From positions 112,817 to 138,362 of the forward strand of contig WELA01012745.1 of assembly GCA_009602735.1 (NCBI GenBank): a DNA stretch of 25,546 nt. Reading direction: 5' to 3'. Of this stretch, positions 9,290-19,329 are shown in pieces. Numbering within the stretch: position 1 is the first letter of the stretch; each line of letters opens with the position of its first letter. A model generated the notes under the pieces. It saw only the letters and a list, made by a program, of their open reading frames with translations. It made no database searches and was not told the DNA's origin. Both the position numbers and the translations under genes were made by a program. Source of the stretch: Mesotaenium endlicherianum. Its lineage: Eukaryota > Streptophyta > Zygnematophyceae > Zygnematales > Mesotaeniaceae.

Positions 9290-11480
9290 GATGGCTGCGG
9301 AATGTGCTCAAGTCCTGCCACAAGAAAGCATACATTCACCACTGAGGAGGTTGACATATATGTAGGACTAGAAACTAGGCGGCGTAGTTGTGGATGCGAG
9401 AGAGACTGTTCTGTACATGTCAGTCAAGGGGATGACTATGTTCAATCAGCCAGTAAAGCTATTGCAACATAGTGCAACACAGTTGGTCACATGACTTGTT
9501 AAAACCATAAAATTGAAGCCACGTCGTCAGGAAAAGAACCGAGATTGAGAGATCACGACAATTTACAACTTAAGAGAACTGAGGAATGAGACAGAATTAC
9601 CAGTAAGTCTATGGAACTAGAAAAGCAAGCATGATCCTTAGAAGAAGGAAACTCATGACTGACAGTCCTAGCAGGAGCTCTGAGAGAAGCTAATGTGTCT
9701 AACTTACACCAAACGAGTCCATGTTTCACACACCATCAGTGGATTCTAGCTAATGAAGAAAAGCTGGGCCAAAGGTGGTCACATTGCAGATCAGACTTCA
9801 TTGATTAGGTCTGCGACCCTGAAGGCGTGACTAAAAGATATTCATCCAGTGAGGAGCAAGGTTGGGAACAAGAGCCCTGCATATGTATTTCTAAAACTAG
9901 TCACGCATGGAATACTTTGATTAACGGGTCAACATCATTGAGCTGCGAATTAGTACTAATTCGGGATTTTAACGCCCTTTTGCACTTCGTTCTTACCGTG
10001 CAGGTACTTAGTATACAGTCTTAGAGTACCATCGCAACTTTGAATATCATCGTGAGCCCCTTATGCACATGCATCAACGTGAAGGTAACAATATCGACTA
10101 CGACGGACTAAACAAACGTACCTCCCGAGGTCCAAGTACGAGGGTCGACGACAGGCAGAAGGGACTCGCAACAGACGCTACTGAGAAAAGCACGAGAGTG
10201 GAAGGATCACAGATTATTATACTACATACATATGATGAATTACTATCAGTGCTCATGAGGAGTTTCGGACTGTTTCGGACACTATCGAAGGTGGTCAAAA
10301 AGAATATTCCAACTCTCCATGCATTCCGACTAATGATAACTCTGGAGTGTAGACCCATCTCTCGCATTTTCGTGGCATTTCGTTCCAATAGAATGTTCCA
10401 CCTTATGTGTGAGAATTGGACCATTCTCACATTCGACTTACTCTAGGCCTTCATGTAAAGTCACAAATATACATGTGACCGAGTCAATGTTTGTAGAAAA
10501 TCAAAATTTATGTCGGAGAGAGTCTGTTTCGAAATAATCTTGTCCAAGTGGCAGTTGTCAGTAACTCCAAGTAGCATATTCGAGTTTGTTGGGTAGTACT
10601 GGGCTGTTTCTTTCTAATGTATCGCGCTTTGTTATACCGTTGTCAGGAGTGACCCTTCGACTTTGAGCATCTATAATGCGAAAATAAAGGTTCTGATCGA
10701 AATGCAGATCGTGGTTTGTAAAGCACAAGCAAGCATATGTACGAGATATACGAGAAGCAAATAGAAGACCGTCGTGGTGTATAGTGGTCCTTTACGAGTT
10801 GTATGATAATAAATAAAACCCTGCCAAAAGCACACACAAACTGTCCGATAATTGAAACTTCAATTGGATAAGATGTATCTAATCCTAAAATATGCAAACG
10901 TTTTAATACTAATATGCAATTATGCAGCCCGAATCCAGGAGCCAAATTAGCACAACCTTTTCTGGCAGGTATGACCTCCAGCTGCCAACGCCGTCAACCG
11001 GTGGTCAATTCACAAACAGAGCACGGTACCGACTGACACCGACATAATGGTTCTGCATATATTTCAAGCTACTACTATACTAGTACCATTGAATTTGACC
11101 TTTGAAGGGTCAATGTGAGCTTGTCAATATTCCACGGCCACAAATGAACCTTAAAGATGAACTGCGAGTGGGCCCAGACTAGGCCTGTCCCAGAGATCTC
11201 TGACAGAACATCGAGAATGACCGAATAAAGTAGAAAATAAAAACAAAAACAGACTAGAGTTCCTCCCGGCACCCGCGGGTAGTACCGACTGCCGAGCCCG
11301 CAGAAGTGTAGAATAGCTAGGGAGTGGACTCATGGGGGGGTAACTGTCTTACAGGAATCCGGGTGACATAGCGCCCGAAATTCAACGAATTCTAATAGGG
11401 ACCTGAAATTTAAACATCACTTTTCAAAAGGGAATCAGCTGTCTAAAATTGAGCATCTTCGTGAAACTAGTGATCTGCGC
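9290..11480. other. PAP upstream region, no convincing gene
   Basis: AT-rich sequence upstream of the PAP start, so its proximal part is the likely PAP promoter. GNATATNC sites, the binding consensus of plant phosphate-starvation PHR factors, occur at 10302-10309 and 10574-10581, but at about the density chance allows. One longer open frame (10063-10446, + strand, 127 codons, ATG start not in strong context) overlaps a minus-strand frame of 110 codons. I recognise neither. The rest shows nothing I can name. Confidence 0.5.
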
Positions 11481-11498
11481 CAGATCTGCGCACTTATT

Positions 11499-11547
11499 GC
11501 GAAAACAATCAATATTTTGGAAACGTTGTGACAGTTAGCACACCATG
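11499..11547 (+). repeat. dispersed repeat, copy 1
   Basis: A 49-bp stretch from GCGAAAA to ACACCATG that matches 13343-13392 by eye at roughly 80 percent with a few gaps. Shared blocks are AATCAATA and GTTAGCAC. Nearby, GATCTGCGC recurs at about 11472, 11483 and 11549. It is probably an old non-coding element. Confidence 0.55.
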
Positions 11548-11614
11548 ATCTGCGCACTTATACTAAACAGCTGTCTATCTCATTCATGCCCTTTATGCAT
11601 CGAATTCAATTCTT

Positions 11615-11641
11615 GTGAGGGGGCCGACAATTTCCCCTCAC
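11615..11641. repeat. hairpin GTGAGGGG/CCCCTCAC, left
   Basis: Perfect 8-bp inverted repeat with an 11-nt loop. The same stem sequence forms the hairpin at 12106-12130. The pair brackets a CpG-rich 490-bp segment. Confidence 0.75.
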
Positions 11642-11857
11642 GGACGCCCCCGAACGATGACGACAAATCGAAACGTGCACGACAAAATTAGAAACGTCGA
11701 TGACATCGACGGCGACCGTCGCCGTCGAAACACGATCGGGAAAAATCAACAAAACCAACAAAATGAACCATCGCGAAAACAAGGCGGGGCCAAGCAAGAA
11801 GAGGGGCCCCGCCATGTCCGACAACCGCAAAGACGCGGGAGGGTCAACCCAACTCAC

Positions 11858-11927
11858 CTCGGCCGGTCCGCCCCCCCCGCTCCCCTCCCGCCGGCGGCCA
11901 TGGCCCGTCAGTCCTCGTCAGGCGTCC
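11858..11927 (-). other. possible 5' exon on minus strand (speculative)
   Basis: Inside the CpG-rich segment, the minus strand shows a CAG acceptor-like site (11930-11928), then a GCCATGGCC start context at 11901, 14 codons of Gly/Ala/Arg, and a GTGAGT donor at 11857. I could not find a following exon or a recognisable protein. It may be a chance arrangement. Confidence 0.15.
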
Positions 11928-12105
11928 CTGCACAAACACACAAAAGAATAAAGTGACGATGCCGACCTCACAACGAGCACTTATACTGTCGGCCCGGCGC
12001 AAATCGAACCCTACATCGACGTCGACGAAAGGTTCTCGAAGGATCCCGAACACGCCGAAACGACAAGGAAGCCCGACGCGCACATGCGAATCCCTTACTA
12101 ATTTC

Positions 12106-12130
12106 CCCCTCACAAGAGTTACGTGAGGGG
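12106..12130. repeat. hairpin CCCCTCAC/GTGAGGGG, right
   Basis: Perfect 8-bp inverted repeat with a 9-nt loop. Its arms equal those of the 11615-11641 hairpin. Together they could be subterminal structures of a small mobile element. Confidence 0.75.
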
Positions 12131-13342
12131 CGCCTTACTGACGACAACAAATTACACTACATTCTGGATCGATACCCAATTTCAACATTGTAAGGAGGCG
12201 AAGAAATGCCACCCACCAAGCGACCCCAAACGACACCGTGCAGCGACAAAATCGAAACGACTAAATGACAAAAGGCAGGCATCGACGCCATAAACCCACG
12301 AAGCACGAATTTGCTAAGTGAATAGAAAGTTTACCGCAAAGCAGCCGTCTCTCTGAACATCACAAGATTTACTACAGGGCATCTGTTTGTAGCAGAAGAG
12401 AGCATCAAGCAACAGTTCGTAAAAAGCGTGCATCCCTATGTCAGGGACAGTAGGAAGAAGCACGCCTTTAAAAAGAAACTCGCTGGAGGCGGCACCACAG
12501 CCTCTCTTCCTCTCCCAGCCTCTCTCCTCTCCTTTCGGCCATGGCGGCCTTCAACGTACTGCCCAGCCCCATCCCCCATCCTTCCCACTGCTTTTCTGCA
12601 AAAGAAGCACGCTTTCGTGAGAGCGCCCACACCCGCGACCTCGTTATCACTGTTGTAACACGCCTAGTGAGTGCAAGAGGAGGCGAATTCAGGCCAAGCC
12701 TCGCCACACTTCTGACAGGCCAAATTCGTGTGACGAAAAATGAGGTAAGGGTATGGCGCAGCTCCACTTATGGGGCGTTGCTTTCAATTCGTCAATAGTG
12801 AAATGTCACTTACAGCCGCCCGTACCTGCATCGCCGCCTTCCAGCCTCTACTTTGTATCTGCATCGATACAATCCTGACTTGGAGGCGCTCGTCCTGCCT
12901 TCCAGCCGCCCGGAGCTCGCACAATTTCGTCGCGAGAGGTCGACTTCAGTCGCTCGCAAAATGTACTGTCGTCCGACTCGCACGCGTTCGCGAGGAGTCG
13001 CTCAGGGTCGCGTCAAGGTCGCGTCATGGTCGCGCTGAGCCAAACTCGGCCCGTCGCAGGGCCCCGCGACGGATCGCACGCAGACCACAAACTGCTGGAT
13101 GATACTCAAATCGAAGCCGGGACAAGTACTGCTATGATAAAAGTAGCGATCCGGATTCAATCCGGACAATTATAGCGCCAGTTCCCCCATAATCATGGGG
13201 TGACAACTCTTATGAGAAAAAGGCGCAGAACTGTGACTTTTTTTCATTGCGGCAAAAATCAAAGTGTCGACTAAATTTAGCCCTAGGATTTGCGCAAAAA
13301 ATCAATAAAACGCGGGTCTTTGCGGCACGGCTTGCAAGTTTG
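12131..13342. other. unassigned region with hairpins and short repeats
   Basis: No recognisable gene. It contains a GGTCGCGTCA tandem (about 13010-13037), a perfect palindrome CCGGATT-C-AATCCGG (13151-13165), a second palindrome CCCCAT-AATC-ATGGGG (13185-13200), and GCG(G/C)AAAAATCAA motifs near 13249 and 13292 that recur at 13343. The repeats suggest mobile-element debris. An Arg-rich frame (12770-13102) looks like CpG-rich noise. Confidence 0.45.
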
Positions 13343-13392
13343 GCGAAAAAAATCAATAGTAGGCACATTCTTGTGAAAGTTAGCACCCCATG
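13343..13392 (+). repeat. dispersed repeat, copy 2
   Basis: Matches 11499-11547 in the same orientation. It is also the third of three GCG-AAAAA-TCAA motifs spaced about 43 and 50 bp apart (13249, 13292, 13343). Confidence 0.5.
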
Positions 13393-14264
13393 CCCATAAT
13401 AGTGGTATAGCTGTGGCAGGGAGCAGTAGGGGATGGGAGCTGGATGGGAGCCTGGAGGGAACTTTGACAGAGCCCATGGTTTCTGGTATCCATCGACAGG
13501 AGTCCGTACGGAATCTGGCGAAACAGCCGAAAGGACTTGAGGGGTCCGGTCAGTAGTGGTCGTGACTCACTCGTGACAGGGGTTGCTTGGTCTTATGGGA
13601 GAGCCTGCATGTATGGAGACCATGGGAGACTGGAAACCACTGGAGACCAGCATCAGAATTCTGAGACTTCGCAATTAATGACATGGCTGCTGAACGACTA
13701 TGATGGACGTTCGAAGTGAAGGAGCACTAAAGTCGACACCTTCGGCAGCGTTTCGTATTGATTTTAACGATGCATTCGTTTTTGACATTTCCATGACTGT
13801 CTGACTGAGGTGACACTGCAGTTCAAACATCACAGTAGTAATTGCCCGCAATTTTTCTTGCAGTCATCAGTGTGTGATTGATATGGAGAGTCATGTCAAA
13901 CACGTTCGTCAGGAGAAAGTAGACCATGCAGTAGGGAAGAAAGAAACGAGGGGTGAGAACGTGTACTTTTGTGACAATGGCTGACTTACATGCATGATTA
14001 ATATGTATCGCGTGCCTGCTGGGATTCAGCCAATGAGACACTTGTTGATTTTATCACGTAGAGTTGGTCGCTACGGAGTGTAACCTTTTCATAACGTGTT
14101 CTGAAGGAGAGTAATCTTCCTCAGTTGGTTTTGCTCATGGCTTGAATTATGCAGTTGAACATATATTTGAAAACTATAACAATAGTGAAGCTATGCCCTG
14201 GAAGTGTACGTCGGTAAGTGCTTTTTCATTTCTTACGATTCCTTTAGTTCTTTGGTTTTGAATT
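13393..14264. other. P450 upstream region, nothing recognised
   Basis: Mixed sequence with only short open frames. A donor-like GTAAGT at about 14214 could begin a 5' UTR intron of the P450 gene, but this is a guess. Confidence 0.4.
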
Positions 14265-14267
14265 GAA

Positions 14268-14275
14268 TATATATA
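14268..14275 (+). promoter_or_regulatory. possible TATA element of the P450 gene
   Basis: TATATATA about 160 bp before the P450 start codon and directly in front of the 22-bp tandem duplication. Position fits a promoter; the motif itself is weak evidence in AT-rich DNA. Confidence 0.3.
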
Positions 14276-14319
14276 CAGCAGTAGAGCATACTTTCTTCAG
14301 CAGTAGAGCATACTTTCTT
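14276..14319. repeat. perfect 22-bp tandem duplication upstream of P450
   Basis: Two identical 22-bp copies (14276-14297 and 14298-14319), each containing AGAGCATAC and CTTTCTT. They lie between the TATA-like element and the start codon, so probably in the promoter or 5' UTR. Confidence 0.92.
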
Positions 14320-14433
14320 CAAGGTGATTACAGGCCCAGCAAGTTCGTTGCATTTGAATACCTGAAGCCAGACATTGGTTCCATACAATCTAAGAAAGTT
14401 TCGTTAGGCGGAGATAGTCTCTGAGAAAGTAGT

Positions 14434-17400
14434 ATGATATCATCTGTGGTAACTTCGGTGGTAGCACAAGCCAGTACTCTGCTTACAGACACTATAAATT
14501 CAATTCTGTCTCGAGCTAGCTCAGGAGGGGGGCTCTTTTTTCTTTTCATAGTGACCTATCTGGCTTGGCATTTCATCCACTATGGAGACAATGGAACTGG
14601 GCCTTTCATCTGGCCAGTTGTCGGTTGCTTCCCAGAAATGCTTGCCAACCTTGACCGCATCTTGGACTACTCTGTTGACATGCTTAAGGTAAGCGTCTTC
14701 ATAGTATGTGCGGGTCATAATAGTTATGCTTTTGGAAGCAGCTAGTCTAGGCATTTACTATGAAGCACAGTGCACAAATAGTGAGTTCCCCTTACTTTGA
14801 CCGGTTATAGTTGTTGACGACTTTTACTAGTGGTCCAATATGACTTTGGTATGAAAACTGAAGTGCTACTCTGACTCCTGTGCAATCTGACTACTTTGTC
14901 CTATGAGACTTGTACTGTTCAGCGTAAGTTTCTTTCATGACAATGGTCATCCACATTAGTTACCCAAGTATCAATTGGCATCACAGACCTTCTGTAAAAT
15001 GACATAATATTCGAGGTCTAACATTGTCCTTAAACTCGCCCCATATGGCCCCTCGTTTCCCTCTAGTGTCTCAGATATTGTTTTCTGCATGTTCCAGCCA
15101 TGTCTGCCACATATGGATGAGCAAGCACTGACTTGCACTTTTTCATTTGCAGAAGCAAAAAACGCCAACTTTTCGGTCCTTTGCGTTGGGGATAGACGAG
15201 ATTGTGACGGGTGATCCCAAAAATCTGGAGTATGTCTTGAAGACAAATTTTTCTAACTACCCGAAGGGGCCTGACTATCAGGTCAATACTGCGATCTTTT
15301 TTCATCATAGCAACTCTTGGCCAAGGCTTCGTTCCAAGCAGTAACCATGATTTTTTTCATGACCTTCAAATTTTTCCTCCTGAATTTCTCAAGAAGTTGG
15401 AAAGGTGCATAACAGTGCTTTTGTGTTCATGATGTTATCAGGGCATAGATATTATCTATGCTACTCAAACTTGCATCATTCTTGGTCTGCATGCCAGGGA
15501 GTGCTGTATTATGCATTTGTACATGAAATCTGCATGTAAGAGTAAGAAGCCAAGCACAAAGTCCGTGATTTCTCTTCAGCTTTCCCATCAACTTCCATCG
15601 GCATGAACAATATACCTTTTGGACTCTCTATCTTCTTGTTAACCAGAAAGGATGTAGCTTGTCATTTAAGACAAAAAATCAGCTTGCTAATTTCCCCTAA
15701 CAGCAGGCCTGACATGAAGGAGCACTTTCGGTCATCAGCAATTGCCATCAGATGAGTCAGGCTTACAGAAGCCACTGGCACCACTTATTTTTCTTCACGT
15801 ATGGTTTTATTATGCACTGTTCTAAATATTTCATATGTGTGTACAGTGTCTGTTGTATCTGAAAAAACATTACATGTCCCATACATGTGTCAAGACACTT
15901 ATGAATACTTCACCATCCCTCCTCCACTAAAACGAAAAGGAGAAATTTGCAACCCTCACCTATTGATTCTCGTTATTGTCCTTATTTATTAATTTGTCTA
16001 CAGAGAAACTTCAGGGATCTGCTTGGGCATGGCATCTTCAACAGCGACGATGACATCTGGCGCACCCAGAGAAAGACAGCAAGCCTCGAGTTCTCTGCAC
16101 GCTCTTTGCGAGACCTCGTCGTGCGGTCGGCTCGAGAGGAAGTAAGCCAACGTTTGCTGCCTGTCATGCGTAAGGTGCGATGCGGCCATTCTCAAAACCA
16201 CTTGTACTTGGTTGCTGCACTCATGTATGCATTTGATGGTTTCTTATGTGCTCAAGTTTCTAGCAATGCATTTGAGTCAAAGATCGTTACATGACATCGC
16301 AATCTGTTGAGGGTCCTACTTCCTTCACTAAGATCGAGTTTTGGCATGGTTTTAGTTGAACATGTTTGGCGTGCGTATCCTATATGTGTTGCAAAGTTGG
16401 ACACTAAAATGAACGTTACCCCCCAACTTCCACTTTGCGTGTTCCCATCTTCACTGTCTGAAGTATCCCATTTTTCTGCATCCCGCGTTTGAAATTTGAA
16501 GCAAACACTGGAGGCTACTTCTTTAATAGATGTCGATGTGCATTCTAGTAAAATTGCCAAATTTCATTAGAACGAAACGAACATTCTTGATTTCAGCATG
16601 AGGTGCACAAGAGAGTAAGGTGTGAAAGTGCAAGGACTGTAAAAACAATCCCTTCAAACTTACGCCATGGCTTGTTGGAGGAACATGAAAAAGTACACTG
16701 TTGAAGTTGGTAGTCAATTGTATGCCAGAAAAGTAAAGACAATCAACAATCTGACATCTACAGCTCCTTCTTTCAGGCCTGCCTCTCTACGTTCTTCCCC
16801 TTTTCTCGTTTTGGTCTTCTGAAATTTCTGATGCTTCCTGTTAAGCTATTCCCTTGTATCCTCTCTATGCACCTTCTTGCCCTTCTCCTTTATTGCTTTG
16901 TTTTCATGTCGTTCGTTCTCCCTCTTCCTCTTCGCCTCCTCCTGCTGGGTTGCACACCAGGCTGCTGCGGGCGGAACTGCTCTCGACATGCAGGACATAT
17001 TTCTGCGCTTCACGTTTGACAACATCAGCCGCGTCGGATTTGGCGCCGATCCAGGGTGCCTCGACATAGACCTTCCGGAAGTGCCCTTTGCCACCGCATT
17101 TGATAACGCCACCAAGGTGAGGGTAGGTAGGGGTCATGGTCTAGAATGAGTGCTGCTGTTGCTGAGGGTGGGAATGCTGGTTGTGATGGTGTTTTGCTGT
17201 GGCCTCTGAGTTCCCTGCCACTTTTGGCATTGCGGTTGCCAGCTCTCCTGACAAATTTGCACGCTTCACGCTTCTTCCAGTGTGTCTGACCCTGTCTGGA
17301 TGATGGGTGGTGGATGTTGTTGCTCGCAGGCAACCATGCTGCGCAACTTTCTGCCCCTGCCCATCCTCAATCTGGTCACCAGATTCCAGCTTGGCGCAGA

Positions 17401-19268
17401 AAAGGGCCTCCACCAGTCCTGTCAGGTTTGGACCCCTTGCCCCCCTCCCCCCTGTTAAATCCCTCTGCTAGCTGTATTATCGACCTCTGTTGTCTGTACG
17501 TTGCCAAATTGAAACTTGAGACTACTTGAAGTTGTGCTTTCACTCTAGGCATCTGATAGACAATGATTCCAGCACGCTTGGGCTTGAGCTGCATGGAGGT
17601 CATTAAATCTATATGCTATTGGTGTATGACTGCTCACTTGCTCCTGCTGCACGCTCAAGGTTGCAATACTGAGTCGAGTCAACTACACGCGAGGGCCTCA
17701 GTCGTCAGTGAAGTGTAATTGGTTGTCTAGAATTGTCAAAGTTGTCACAAAGCGTGTTCACAAATGCCCTAATTGTAATGTGGAGAAAGAGTCTGTTCCT
17801 CCCACCCTCTCATTTGCACTCATACACAAGCATTCTTTAAGTTTTGTTTATGTTTGGGGCGCTTTTAGTCACTGAACAAACCGCTTGCGTTTTGGAATGC
17901 CTACTTACTGGAAGCTGTGGGTGGCCAATACACAACATGTATATTTTGCACAGACTGTAATTTGTTGGATGTAACCGTGGGCCCAGGACCTTGTAGCTGA
18001 GTGAGCTTTCGACTGTTTAGAAGCAGTTGTATGGGTGACACTTTTTGAGTCTCTTTGGGCTTTTTTGCACTATGTTTGTATTGCACAAATAAATTACCAC
18101 TTAATGTACCAGTTGCCGGTCTCGAGAAGGTTGTTAGAATCGATGGGCACTGCGGACTCGGCTGGGACTGCCACCGCTGGCGCTGTCGCTCGGCTTCCGC
18201 TAGCTGTCCCCCACCTGGCTGTCCTCCTGCGTTCTGGCAGAACTGCTCACTGAGCAACAGTGTGAACTTCTTGGCAGTAATGTTGACTTGAGTGGCACAA
18301 CTATCTCCTCCCGTGCTGCTGCACTCCATGCTGGAGCGCTAGGCTCACATGCTGCATGGGTGCTCTCACATACATGGGCTGCAAACGTATGCTGCCTGAG
18401 TGGTCTCACACCTGTGCGCTGCACTCATATGCTTCTTGGGTGCACTCGCATGCAGCACGAATGTGCTCGCATGCTGCCTGGGTGCACTCACACGCTGCAT
18501 GGATGTGCTCAGATGCCGACCTGCACTCACATGCTGCATGGATGCGTGTATGCGTGCGCACGTGCAGGTCATCAACGAGTTCACAGGCAGCGTCATCACG
18601 CAGCGCAGGGCCCAGCTGGCTGCCAAGAAGGAGAGGCAGAGCCAGAGCGCTGCTGGTGGGACAAGTGTAAACTCGGTGCAGCCTAAAGGGACGGCGCAAG
18701 CAGCCCTGGTGGCGGGCGATGGGCACTCGGATATCTTGTCCAGGTTCGTAATACTCTTTCACCATTGAAAGCTCTGTCATCTTCCTCTCTCTCTCTCTCT
18801 CTATCTTTCTATCTATCTTTATATATATGTACACACACATGCACAGGCACATAGGCATGCACACACCCACTCACATCTGTAGAAACATGCATAGCCTGTG
18901 CAGGTTCATGCTGCTCCAGGAGGTCAACGGCGAGACCTATAGCGACGAGTTCCTCCGCGACGCCTGCACCAACTTCATCCTCGCTGGCAGGGACACGTCT
19001 GCCGTTGCGCTGAGCTGGTTCTTCTGGCTGCTGGCCACCCACCCCCACGTTGAAACCAAGATCATGTGGGAGATCAACAACATCCTTGAGAGGCGGAAAG
19101 CAGGTACAATCTCAAGTGCGGTAGTAGGACTGCAATTGTGACCTGGTGCTCGCCTGGCGTGTGCCTACTCTTGGTTGTTAGATGGTTTTAGACACGTGTT
19201 TGCTGCATCGTGACACTTTATAAAAGAGGAATGAAGTGGGAAGTCTTCTCTGAAGCCCACGTCTGAGC

Positions 19269-19329
<61 letters not shown>

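Noticed and set aside
11999..12025. Possible tRNA T-arm (GGTTCGATTT, minus strand)
   Set aside because: The flanking bases do not form a T-stem or acceptor stem, and no A- or B-box arrangement was seen.
18344..18560. CRISPR-like array
   Set aside because: Units are degenerate and contiguous without unique spacers, in a eukaryotic intron; it is a minisatellite.
18288..18870. Cys/His/Ala-rich frames on both strands, resembling a metal-binding protein
   Set aside because: Translation of the 22-24 bp minisatellite in P450 intron 5; only the 18568-18743 part is real exon, in one frame.
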